Positions 54,974 to 64,000 of a DNA stretch of 64,000 bases are shown here, one piece after another. Source of the DNA: Gautieria morchelliformis (Eukaryota > Basidiomycota > Agaricomycetes > Gomphales > Gomphaceae). The position numbers and the translations under genes were made by a program. Location: the NCBI GenBank assembly GCA_015179125.1, contig WHVA01000475.1:23946-87945 (forward strand). Reading direction: 5' to 3'. Position 1 is the first letter of the stretch, and each line of letters begins with the position of its first letter. The notes below the pieces were generated by a model. It was not told the origin of the DNA and did no database searches. It worked only from the letters and a program-made list of their open reading frames with translations.

Positions 54974-57413
54974 ATGATGATTCCACACAGTCGAAGACGG
55001 ACACGAGCGACAAGCTTGAGGTCCACACCCCAGGCGCAGCCCAGCGACACGACGGCTGACACTACCCTGGACCAAGAGTCCAGGACGATAGAAGACGGAG
55101 AGATCGTAGATCTCACCGCCCTTGTCCCCTCGTTAGAGGACGAGGAAAACCCCGACCACGTCTCGTTGAGCATGGCCGAGGAAGAGACGATGCCGGGCAA
55201 CGCGGCACTGCCCCCCCATTCCTCTCTGCCCAGAGACAAAGGAAAGGGCAGAGAAGTCTCGCCGTCATCAGACGGTAGAGCAACAACGTCGAGGCGGGCA
55301 CAAAGCCACGACTCAAACCGACGCTCATGGAGTAGAGCGACGACGATCGTCCCTGAAGGGGGACGACAGCAAAAAAGACGAGCCCCAGACGATGGTCAGG
55401 ACTCGGAATACTCGAGCTCGAGGGCTCACGCCATCGACCACGAGACGGCAGAGGCTCTGAACAAACAGGTGCAGGCTGCACTGCACCGAAGCACGCTGAC
55501 GCGCCACAAGCACGATCAGCTGGCATCGCAGCTCGACAATGCCGCCGCCACCCTAATGGCAATCGGCAAGGAACTCCACCAGGCGGAGGAGATCAGGCTG
55601 CAAGACACAGCCACACTGGAGGACGTCCAGAAAGCCCTCTGCCCACACGGGGAACGTGGCGCAACTTGTCCGAGCTCGTGACAGTCCGTAGCCAATGAAC
55701 GCAGTCGCGACGTGGAAGACCAGCGCCGAAAGGAGCGAGACAAGCAGCGAATGCCGCCGCCAGCTGTCCCGGTCAAACAGGACTTAAGGTTCGGGAACGA
55801 ACCTCAAGAGCAACCGGCTGCCCCAACGGACAGCCGTAAGATGATCCAATAGATTGTTAGGGAGCAGTTCGCCTCAGAGCCTGACTCTGAAATGACGACC
55901 GAGAGCTTAGAGCTCGAAGTCGCACACTGGCAGCATAAAGAAGCCGCAGCCGCACGCCGCCACACACGGGCACTCGAGCTACTAGCGAAGAACACTGAAG
56001 AGACAGTGGCCCACAGCCATACTGCTCAGCTGCCCGATGAGCAGCTCACGCAAGCCGTACAGGACGCACGGCAGGCACGCGCAGCCTACAACAGCAGGCT
56101 GCGGATCTGCAACGCGGGACTGACCGGGGACACCAGGCACAAAACACCCCCAGAACCGAGAGCACAAAATTCTCCCAATCCCAAGCCCAATCCGGGCCCG
56201 GGGCCCGTCAGGGCATATAACAGCCTACCCCGCGCCGCGTCACAACCGTGCGAGTGATCCATGGCCCCAACGGAAGGCCAGGGAATCCCTGACCAGGCCG
56301 ACGTCGTACCAACGGAGCCGTACGACGGGATCACACAGATCATCCGCGTGGTGTTAGCAGACGCCGCAGACACAGACCCGGAGAAGTCTGTGCTAGCGAA
56401 AGCTGGCGTAAAATTGGCTCACCCCGAGCCATATGCCGGGGGATATGACCTCGAAGAGTTTGAAATCTTCGTGGCAGCCATCCTACGATGGCTGAAAATG
56501 AATTGCCTCCTAGGGCCAACCAGCATCGACATGCAGGTCAGCTACGTGGGCACTCGCCTCACCGGCGAAGCCCAGGAGTGGTTCCTTCGAAACGTTGAAT
56601 GCTTCGATCGCCAGGTCCGCAGCTGGACGCTGGAAACTGTGATGCAAGGCCTTCAAAAAAGGTTCCTGCATACACTGACGTACCATCACGCATTGAATAA
56701 ATTCAACGCGGTCATGCAGGGCATGAAAACCATTCAGGAGATGCTGAACGAGCTCACGAAATACGCGGCACGTATGATACAGCCGCCAGACGATTACATG
56801 TTCTGGAGACGGTTCATATCAGCGCTGCATGAAATGCTGTGCAACGAGGTCCTCAAAAAGGGCTATAATGCCGAGAGCAGCTCAATAGAGCAACTCTTCG
56901 AGATGGCCTGGATGATCGAGGAGGCATCCCGATACAACATGGGGATGGGCTGCGCAGAAAGCGCAGCAGCAACGGCAAGCCCTGCCCGGCTCACAGGGAG
57001 CAAGCCGTTGACACAAACAGGCCTGACCAGGCCCAGCCTGTTTGCAAGAAGCGGAACAGGACAACGGCTACCGCCCTCACGCCCAGCACAAGCTGGACAC
57101 CCGCCTGAAGCTAAACAGCCTCAAGCGTCAGGGTCGTCCCCACGACCTGCCCCACCAACGAAAATGTTGGGCCGGCCTAACGATAGGCCCAGCAGCAGCC
57201 AAAGCAACACCACGTGCTTTGAATGTGGCCAACCTGGCCACAAAAAGGTGGAGTGCCCCTGGCTTAGGTCCAATATAAGGACAGCAGCCGTGAGGCACGA
57301 CGATGAGGCCGAGGATCCGGAGACGGATCTCAGTCAAAATTCTCTTCAACAGATTGATGAAGAGGGGGAGGGTGATCCCCAACCCAACGACACTCTGGAC
57401 AATGGAGATGCGC
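54974..57413 (+). pseudogene. gag of gypsy element A (truncated by element G3)
   Basis: One frame runs ~810 codons with only three stops (TGA 55679, TAG near 55850, TGA 56255). The N-terminal half is charged (DLTALVPSLEDEENPDHV, a coiled-coil-like EALNKQVQAALHRSTLTRHK). The capsid half reads MAPTEGQGIPDQADVVP, EPYAGGYDLEEFEIFVAAIL, LKMNCLLGPTSIDMQ, TRLTGEAQEWFLRNVE, LQKRFLHTLTYHHALNKF, YMFWRRFISALHEML. A CCHC knuckle follows (CFECGQPGHKKVEC). An ATG at 56261 could serve a shorter gag. After the knuckle the acidic tail (EEGEGDPQPNDTLDNGDAL) is cut by the LTR at 57414, so no pol of this element is visible. Confidence 0.8.
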
Positions 57414-57829
57414 TGTCAGGGTTCACGCGTTTCCTTCCACAAGTTTCTATTTCCTTCCATGAGTTTCCGTCACCTTCTGTCACATGTCACATTCTGTCAC
57501 CTTCTGTCACATGTCACATTCTGTCACCTTCTGTCACATGTCACCTTCCGTCACATGTCACTTTCCGTCACTTTCCGTAACCTTCTACAAGTTTCCATCT
57601 CCCCTATTATGTAAGCCTTGCCAGCGCTATAAGACTGTAGCCTGTGTGGTGGCGTTTCCTCAGCTTGATCTCTGAGGATACCCACTACACAGGCAAGTCC
57701 CCATGTATCTATCGTTGGTAGAGTTATAAACTGAGGATACCCACTACACAGTTGGTCATTGTCCTAGTATCGGCTCTTATCTCCTTGAGTATCTTTGGTT
57801 GTGGCTTCGTCATTAGTGTTGCCCTTACA
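57414..57829 (+). repeat. 5' LTR of chromovirus G3 (416 bp)
   Basis: TGTCAGGGTTCACG to GTGTTGCCCTTACA. It matches the 3' copy beginning at 63604. The U3 part holds short tandem units (CTTCTGTCACATGTCACATT three times here). A CTATAAGACTGTAGCC string could be the promoter, and TGAGGATACCCACTACACAG occurs twice within the downstream half. Confidence 0.9.
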
Positions 57830-57889
57830 GAAGATCAAGCTCATAGGACGACCCCACACACTTTTCTTAACCAGCCTTCATCTCAGCCT

Positions 57890-58996
57890 ATGGCAGACCA
57901 ACTCCCAGACGCATACTGGGACGCCCTGGGTGACCATGGGCCATTTCTTCGAGGCCTCCTTTCCAGCCAAGCACAGCAGTTGCAGCAACTTCAACTGCAG
58001 AATCAGGAACTGCACAATCAGATTGCTAACGTTCACGACCACTTAGCCAATGCTGCCACCAACGCTGCTGTTGCTGCTGCTCAAGCCCTTGCGCCCTCAG
58101 TACCTCACAGTGTCCCTCCATCTACTCCCTCTATCAAAGCAGCAGAACCAGAGAAGTTCAATGGAGACCGTGCAGAGACTGAAGGGTTTATCAGGTCTAT
58201 CAAGTTGTCCATCGCTGTTTAGCCAGCATCCTTCCCAGATGAACGCACAAAGATCCTATACGCTCTTTCCTTCATGACGGGAGGCTCTGCGGAGATATGG
58301 GCACACAACGAGACACAGGCTGTCATTGATGGCACCTCCTCTATATCCACTCTGGAGGGGTTTATTAAATGTGTGGAGGAGGCCTTTGGTGACCCAGATC
58401 GTGCCAGAACGGCTCGCACTAAGCTGCATGACCTTAAGATGGCATCAGGAATGTCGGCAGATGAATACACGGCTCAATTTGAGATCCTGGCAGGCAGGAC
58501 AGGCTTTAATGATGAGGCACTCGAGGATGCCTATGCTCGTGGCCTTCCAGCAGGTATCCTTGACAAGATCCACGCCCAGCCCTTTCTTCCATCCAACCTC
58601 AAAGCCTGGAAGGAAGCAGCCTGTCAGATTGACCGCAATCATTGCTGTCTGTTAGAGGTCAGGAAGGCACAGACACCTCATGTCCCTAATCGCCCTCCTC
58701 CTGCCCGACCACTCCACACTCCTGCTATGGCTCCTGTTGCCACAGCATCACCCAGTAACGCGACACCTATGGACATTGACTCATCCCGCCGCCGCACCGA
58801 AACACGAACCTGCTACAACTGTAAGAGACCTGGTCACATTTCACCAGACTGTCCTGAACCTCGCAAGCCACGAATCCGTGCAAACCTCACAGAGGCAGAC
58901 ATTGCAGCAATTGTCTCTAAATCTGTAGCAGCGGCGATAGAGGAACGCAAAGAGAAGGTGGAAGCCCCTGTCCAAGAGGAAGGAAAGGGTTTTTAG
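57890..58996 (+). pseudogene. gag of chromovirus G3
   Basis: Start MADQLPDAYWDALGDHGPFL. A Gln-rich helical stretch (SSQAQQLQQLQLQNQELHNQ) precedes an Ala/Pro linker and the capsid (EPEKFNGDRAETEGFIRSIK, PASFPDERTKILYALSFMTG, GSAEIWAHNETQAVID, KCVEEAFGDPDRARTARTKL, DEYTAQFEILAGRTGFNDEA, AYARGLPAGILDKIH). The knuckle is CYNCKRPGHISPDC. The only lesion is a TAG at 58220 between LSIAV and PASFP; the frame is otherwise open to the TAG at 58994. Packages RNA into the retroelement particle. Confidence 0.88.
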
Positions 58997-59007
58997 GCCA
59001 GTCAGCG

Positions 59008-62000
59008 GTGAAAGACATGCCCCGCTCGACGAATCGGTTTTCAGTTCTCGAAACATGTACAATAGGGATCACAGGCGATATGATGTATCCTTCTCCTATC
59101 CCTGATGGAACTGAAACCAAACCAGCCATGCCGAAAACCCAACCCATCGCTCCAGTTGCTAATGCAAACCTTCCAGTCCCTCTATATGTCCGTACTGCTG
59201 ACCTCCGCCAATGCACCAAAGTACCTCTCAAGGTCCACTCCGTTGACACAGGGCATCCACTTGCAATTGACTCCCTCCTTGACAGTGGTGCTACAGGGAT
59301 GTTCATCGATGTGGAGTTTGTGAGGGAACACAGGCTTCGGACCCGTCCCCTACCCCGTGCCATCCCCGTCTACAATATTGATGGTACCCCAAATGAGGCT
59401 GGCTCAATCAAGGAAGAGGTCGACCTCATTTGCACCTTTGGGGATCATATGGAACGTGCCACATTCTCTGTCACGAGCCTTGGATGACTTGCCATCATTC
59501 TTGGTCACACATGGCTTGTTGAACACAACCCAGAAGTTGACTGGCGTACAGGAGATGTGAAGATGACACACTGTCCCAAGTCATGTGGGGGCAGACCTGT
59601 TGTCAGAGGGCCCACAGTCGAAACTGTTCCAGAAGAGAGTGTAGATCAAGAGGAGGTTCCCATACAGCACACCCGCTCCCTACTTGAGGAAGGAGACAGG
59701 ACCTTTGTCATCTTTGTGAATGAGAGTCCTGAAATGATTGGCGCAGGCCGGACTGTCTCCCAACAGCTTGCTGAACGGGCCAGCAAGTCTGCACCAGTCA
59801 GATCCTTCGAGGACCTTGTCCTAAACCATACCAGGAGTTCAAGGATGTGTTTTCTAAGGAGTCATTTGACCAACTGCCTCCTCGAAAGCCCTGGGACCAT
59901 GCAATTGAGCTCACTCCAGGTGCACAACCCTTCAGCACAAAGGTTTACCCAATGTCACCGGTTGAGCAAAGGGAACTGGATAACTTCCTTGAGGAGAACC
60001 TGAAGAGCCATCGTATCCGTCCCTCCAAGTCACCTATGGCATCTCCAGTCTTCTTTGTGAAGAAAAAGGACGGCAGTCTTAGATTTGTGCAAGACTACCG
60101 GAAGCTCAATGATATAACAATCAAGAATGCCTATCCTTTGCCCCTTGTTCCAGACATCATGAATAAGATTGCTGCTGGAAGGGCTAAATACTTCACAAAG
60201 CTTGACATTCGCTGGGGATATAATAATGAACGCATAAAAGAGGGGATGAGTGGAAGGCGGCCTTTCGGACAAATAGGGGCCTGTATGAACCTCTAGTCAT
60301 GTTCTTTGGACTCACAAACAGCCCAGCAACCTTCCAGACGATGATGAATGACATCTTCAAGAGTCTCATCGATGAAGGGGTTGTGGTGGTGTTCATGGAC
60401 AACATTCTCATCTTCACAGAGTCGCTTGAAGAACATTGTAGGATTGTACGACGTGTCCTTGAAATCCTCCGGGCCAACAACCTGTACCTCAAACCTGAAA
60501 AATGCCTATTTGAGCAACTAGAGGTGGAGTATCTCGGCCTCATCCTCTCTCAAGGACAGGTTGCCATGGACCCAGTCAAGGTTGCAGGGGTGCGGGGCTG
60601 GCCAATACCATGTAACGTCACTGAAGTCAAATCATTCCTTGGTTTCATCAACTTCTACCGTAGATTTGTGGAAGACTTCTCACACATTGCAAAGCCCCTC
60701 AACCAGTTGACAAAACAGGATGCCCAATGGTCTTGGGATCCAAATGGCCCAGAGCAAGCGTCCTTTGACAAGCTCAAACTCCTCATCACCTCAACACTGA
60801 TCCTTGTCCTCCCTGATCAAGACAAACATTTCCGTCTTGAAACAGATGCCTCAGCCTATGCCACAGGAGCAGTACTGTCCCAGCTATGTGATGATGGCAA
60901 ATGGCGGCCTGTGGGGTTTGTCTCCAAAAGCCTCAATGATGCTGAACACAACTATGCCATCCATGACAAGGAGCTTCTTTCTGTGATTCGGGGATTAGAG
61001 GAATGGCGCCACATCTTAGAGGGAACAAAGCACAAGATTGAGATTCTCAATGACCATCATAATCTCACCTACTTCCGCACTGCACAAAACCTGAACCGTC
61101 GTCAAGCACGCTGGTCACTCTACCTCTCTCGCTTTGATTTTGAGCTGATCCATCGTCCTGGTCGTCATTCAGCCAAGACTGATGCACTCTCACGACACGT
61201 GGATCATAAGCGGGGGGAGGAAGACAACCAAAATCAAGTCTTACTTACCCTGACTTGTTCCACATCAAGGCGAATCCCCCAGAGGCTGGTGCGCAGTTAG
61301 TCCCAGGTGAAGGTGATGCTTTCCTCAATCGAGTAAGGAACTGTGTAGACCGGGATGAAAAGGTTGTCAAGGCTCTCAAAGAACTGGGCTCCTCTGGCAA
61401 TTTACGAGGAGAAGAGTGGTCTGAACAGGATGGGCTTGTCCTCTTCACAACAAAGTGTACGTGCCGCTTGATGCAAAACTACGACATGACATAGTGAAAG
61501 CACACCATGACATGCCTCTCACCGGTCACCTGGTCGTTGGAGAACCACTGAACTAGTTGCTCGGAGTTACTGGTGGCCTGGGATGGGATGTTACATTGCA
61601 AAATATGTGAAGGCCTGTGACCTGTGCACCGGACAAAACCTTCCCTGCTTCTCCCATTGGCAAGCTTCTACCAAACCGTATCCCAGACCGTAGATGGCAG
61701 GTTATGTCTGTTGACTTGATTGTAGAACTGCCTAGCAGTCATGGCTATGATGCTCTCCTTGTTGTTGTCGATCGCCTCTCAAAGCGTGCACATGTCATTC
61801 CCACCACTTCAGATGTAACTTCAGTGGGAGTTGCCCGACTCTTCCGTGATCATGTTTGGAAACTTCATGGGCTCCCTGAAGAAATCATCAGTGATCGAGG
61901 CACACAGTTCATCTCCCAGTTCATGCGTGAACTGAACAAACTTCTTGGTGTCAAAGTCGCTGCCTCTACTGCTTATCACCCCCAAACTGATGGACAGACT

Positions 62001-62918
62001 GAAAGGGTTAATCAGGAGAATGAGCAATACCTTCGACTATTCATCAACCAGCGTCAGGATGATTGGTTCGAATGGATATCCTTGGCCGAGTTTGCTTATA
62101 ACAACCGAATCCATGCCTCAACCCAGACTACACCCTTCATGTTGGACAGTGGCCAACATCCAAGTCTGGGACTGGAACCAGTCCGGGAAACTCGACTCGA
62201 GCCCTGGATGAGTTCACAACGCGGATGGAAGCGGCCACAAGAGAAGCTCGTTCAGCCCTGTCCAAGGCAGCAGAGGACATGGCACGCTTCTATGACGTGC
62301 ACCATAAACAGCCCCAGTTTATAAGCTTGGTGACAAGGTCTGGCTCAATGCACAAAACATCACAACCACTCGCCCAATGAAGAAGCTAGACCACAAGTCG
62401 CTAGGCCCCTACACTGTTAATAAGGTGGTCTCATGAAATGCCTATGGTCTAAATCTTCCTGCGTCCTTGGTCGCACACATCCAGTGTTCTCTGTCGCCCT
62501 GCTTCGCCATATGAAGATGACCCAATTCTTGAACGTCATGCCCCTCCACCCCCCCCCCCCTGTCATACAGGATGGAGCCGAAGAATATGAAGTTGAAAGG
62601 ATTCTAGACAGCAGGATGTTCCGTGGAAGGTTGGAGTATCTCATGCGCTGGAAGGGCTATGGAGCTGCCGACGATCTCTGGCTACCAGCAAAAGATGTCT
62701 CTGGGGCAAAGCGACTCATTAAGGAATTTCACTGGCAGAACCCAGAGGCACCTCAGCGTATCTCAGCAGCCACATACATGTCCCTCCCTTTCCAGAGATT
62801 TCAGAAACTTCACAGAACCTTCCAGCAAACTCTCTTCGACTGGACAGCAGGCAGGGCTTCTACTCATAATGTCAAGGGTCCAGGACCCCAAAATAAGCGA
62901 TATCGGCCTCCCGCCTAA
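59008..62918 (+). pseudogene. pol of chromovirus G3, with several frameshifts
   Basis: Protease LLDSGATGMFIDVEFV, with TGA at 59485 followed in frame by LAIILGHTWLVEHNPE; RT KKKDGSLRFVQDYRKLND, VMFFGLTNSPATFQTMMN, VVVFMDNILIF (normally Y-M-D-D), SFLGFINFYRRFV; RNase H FRLETDASAYATGAVLSQL and HNYAIHDKELLSVIRGLEEW; integrase core SVDLIVELPSSHGYD, EEIISDRGTQF and VNQENEQYLRLF; chromodomain EYEVERILDSRMFRGRLEYL and RWKGYGAADDLWLP. Single-base losses occur near 59825 (expected PKPYQEF) and 60243 (a G run), with others near 61235, 61450, 62200 and 62430. The D-to-N change in the RT box would abolish activity. Confidence 0.9.
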
Positions 62919-63003
62919 CCAATTCATTCCGATAAGGCTATATATCCCCTCTCCACCTGTGACCGCTCGCTTCCACTGCATCGACCCACCACATCCATCA
63001 ACC

Positions 63004-63600
63004 ATGTCCTCGCCCGCCATTGAGCTTGTTGCCCTCCCCAGCTTCACCCAAAACCTCTCCGACCTGCCAAACATGTCACGTGTCGATCCCACCCCTCCTG
63101 CACTTCTCCGGCTTCTCTCATCCAGAGCAGCCAGTGAAGCCAAGCTACAAAGGATGCTTGACTGCCGTGATCTCGACGTCGCATGGTCTTCAAAGTGGTC
63201 CGTCAGCTCTGAGGACCTCACACCAGCGAAAGTCAGGCGCCCACTCGCCCTGCACTCGCATTCCTCAGACCCGACACAGACGAGAGAACACGTACTACAT
63301 CGGCGACCCTGTCTTCCTCAACGATGGAACCCCCCGTGTGGAACCCCTACACTTTCGAAGCTGGGTGGGGGACGTTTCCGTAACATGGCAGGAGAGCGAA
63401 TACGTCGAGCAAGGTTCCGAGGGCCGCACTTGCCCATGGACCCCAATCCCCCTGAGCTCATCATTGACCTGCGTTACCAGGAAGGGAAGGGCCAGGAGAG
63501 ATGGTGGTCCCGCCTGTGGCATACTTGGAAACGATGTCTCGGTGGATGTTGGGGTAGGTGGCAGCTGTGCTTGTCGGGACGACAAGCATTGAGAGGGGGG
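63004..63600 (+). CDS. Extra open region between chromodomain and 3' LTR of G3
   Basis: Beyond the pol stop (62916) about 680 bp remain before the polypurine tract. One frame starts MSSPAIELVALPSFTQNLSD and continues VDPTPPALLRLLSSRAASEA, KLQRMLDCRDLDVAW; another includes NTYYIGDPVFLNDGTPRVEP, LHFRSWVGDVSVTWQESEYV; a third PMDPNPPELIIDLRYQEGKG. Joined by one or two shifts they would make a ~200-residue protein reaching the polypurine tract. No transmembrane or Env-like features appear. Function unknown. Confidence 0.4.
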
Positions 63601-63603
63601 TGA

Positions 63604-64000
63604 TGTCAGGGTTCACGCTGTTTCCTTCCACAAGTTTCTATTTCCTTCCATGAGTTTCCGTCACCTTCCGTCAGTTTCCATAACCTTCCTCATTCTGTCA
63701 CATGTCACTTCTGTCACATGTCACATGTCACTTCCGTCACATTCCTTCGTCACTTCCGTAACCTTCTACAAGTTTCCTCTCCCCTATTATGTAAGCCTTG
63801 CCAGCGCTATAAGACTGTAGCCCGTGTGGTGGCGTTTCCTCAGCTTGATCTCTGAGGATACCCACTACACAGGCAAGTCCCCATGTATCTATCGTTGGTA
63901 GAGTTATAAACTGAGGATACCCACTACACAGTTGGTCATTGTCCTAGTATCGGCTCTTATCTCCTTGAGTATCTTTGGTTGTGGCTTCGTCATTAGTGTT
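63604..64000 (+). repeat. 3' LTR of chromovirus G3 (incomplete at window edge)
   Basis: TGTCAGGGTTCACGCTG onward follows a purine tract. From CTACAAGTTTCC to the window end it differs from the 5' LTR by about one base change and one single-base indel. The U3 repeat block differs in unit number and arrangement. The final GCCCTTACA is outside the window. Confidence 0.9.

Larger units (their letters stand above)
57414..64000 (+). mobile_element. Ty3/gypsy chromovirus G3, full length (3' LTR clipped by window end)
   Basis: It has LTR, gag, protease-RT-RNase H-integrase-chromodomain, an extra open region, polypurine tract (GAGAGGGGGGTGA) and 3' LTR. It is inserted in the gag tail of element A. 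The last ~9 bp of the 3' LTR lie beyond the window, so the target duplication cannot be checked. Confidence 0.9.

Noticed and set aside
57340-57375. GAAGAGGGGGAGGGTGA as a polypurine tract ending element A
   Set aside because: It resembles the tract before the 9598 LTR but is in the open gag frame (EEGEGD) and no TGTAAATA LTR follows.
57455-57600. Regular short repeats with CACATGTCAC spacers resembling a CRISPR-like array
   Set aside because: They lie in an LTR U3, units are adjacent and drift, there are no unique spacers, and the genome is fungal.

Overview
This window looks like TE-dense, gene-poor nuclear DNA of an agaricomycete (mushroom-forming basidiomycete). The evidence is 40-55 bp GT-AG introns, a Plavaka-type (CACTA superfamily) transposase, a DUF6698 gene, DUF6533-like membrane proteins, a copper-radical (glyoxal) oxidase relic and chromodomain Ty3/gypsy elements. 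I saw no bacterial-type operon, CRISPR array, rRNA or tRNA gene. Nearly all recognisable coding sequence belongs to mobile elements or to decayed host genes.

Layout. 0-6.6 kb: two copies of a ~0.95 kb dispersed repeat (the first carries a TTA-flanked MITE), a gypsy gag relic and a broken Ty1/copia 3' half, both on the minus strand. 6.9-9.8 kb: a decayed gag-only LTR element interrupted by a CACTG-type MITE and by an old gypsy LTR. 9.85-17.6 kb: a minus-strand Helitron (HUH Rep plus Pif1-like helicase) split by a 3.5 kb PIF/Harbinger transposon with perfect 36-bp TIRs, a transposase gene and a second ORF. 19.9-28 kb: decayed host genes (an unknown conserved protein, UDP-glycosyltransferase, GT2, an extracellular-domain fragment, glyoxal oxidase). 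28.6-34.9 kb: a large inverted repeat with ~2.3 kb arms, each holding a DUF6533-like gene copy in head-to-head orientation. 35-38.5 kb: a membrane-protein relic, a coiled-coil ORF and small repeats. 38.7-43.9 kb: a divergent Plavaka transposase / DUF6698 pair that may be one element. 44.3-45.3 kb: third copy of the dispersed repeat, inverted. 46.8-54.6 kb: a gypsy element whose chromodomain is split by a fragment resembling a host-gene 3' end, and which carries an antisense zinc-cluster/coiled-coil gene between pol and the 3' LTR. 54.6-57.4 kb: 5' LTR and long gag of another gypsy element. That gag is cut by a full-length chromovirus (57.4 kb to the window end) with two near-identical LTR cores but a heavily mutated pol.

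The elements are nested in readable layers. At two insertion sites, Harbinger in Helitron and CACTG MITE in gag, dropping the insert plus one target duplication lets the host reading frame continue. At a third, the TTA MITE, an uninterrupted homologous site lies elsewhere in the window. Most likely still intact are the Harbinger pair; the Plavaka/DUF6698 pair looks lightly damaged. LTR elements and host genes carry stops and frameshifts. All family calls come from reading translated motifs by eye, without database searches.
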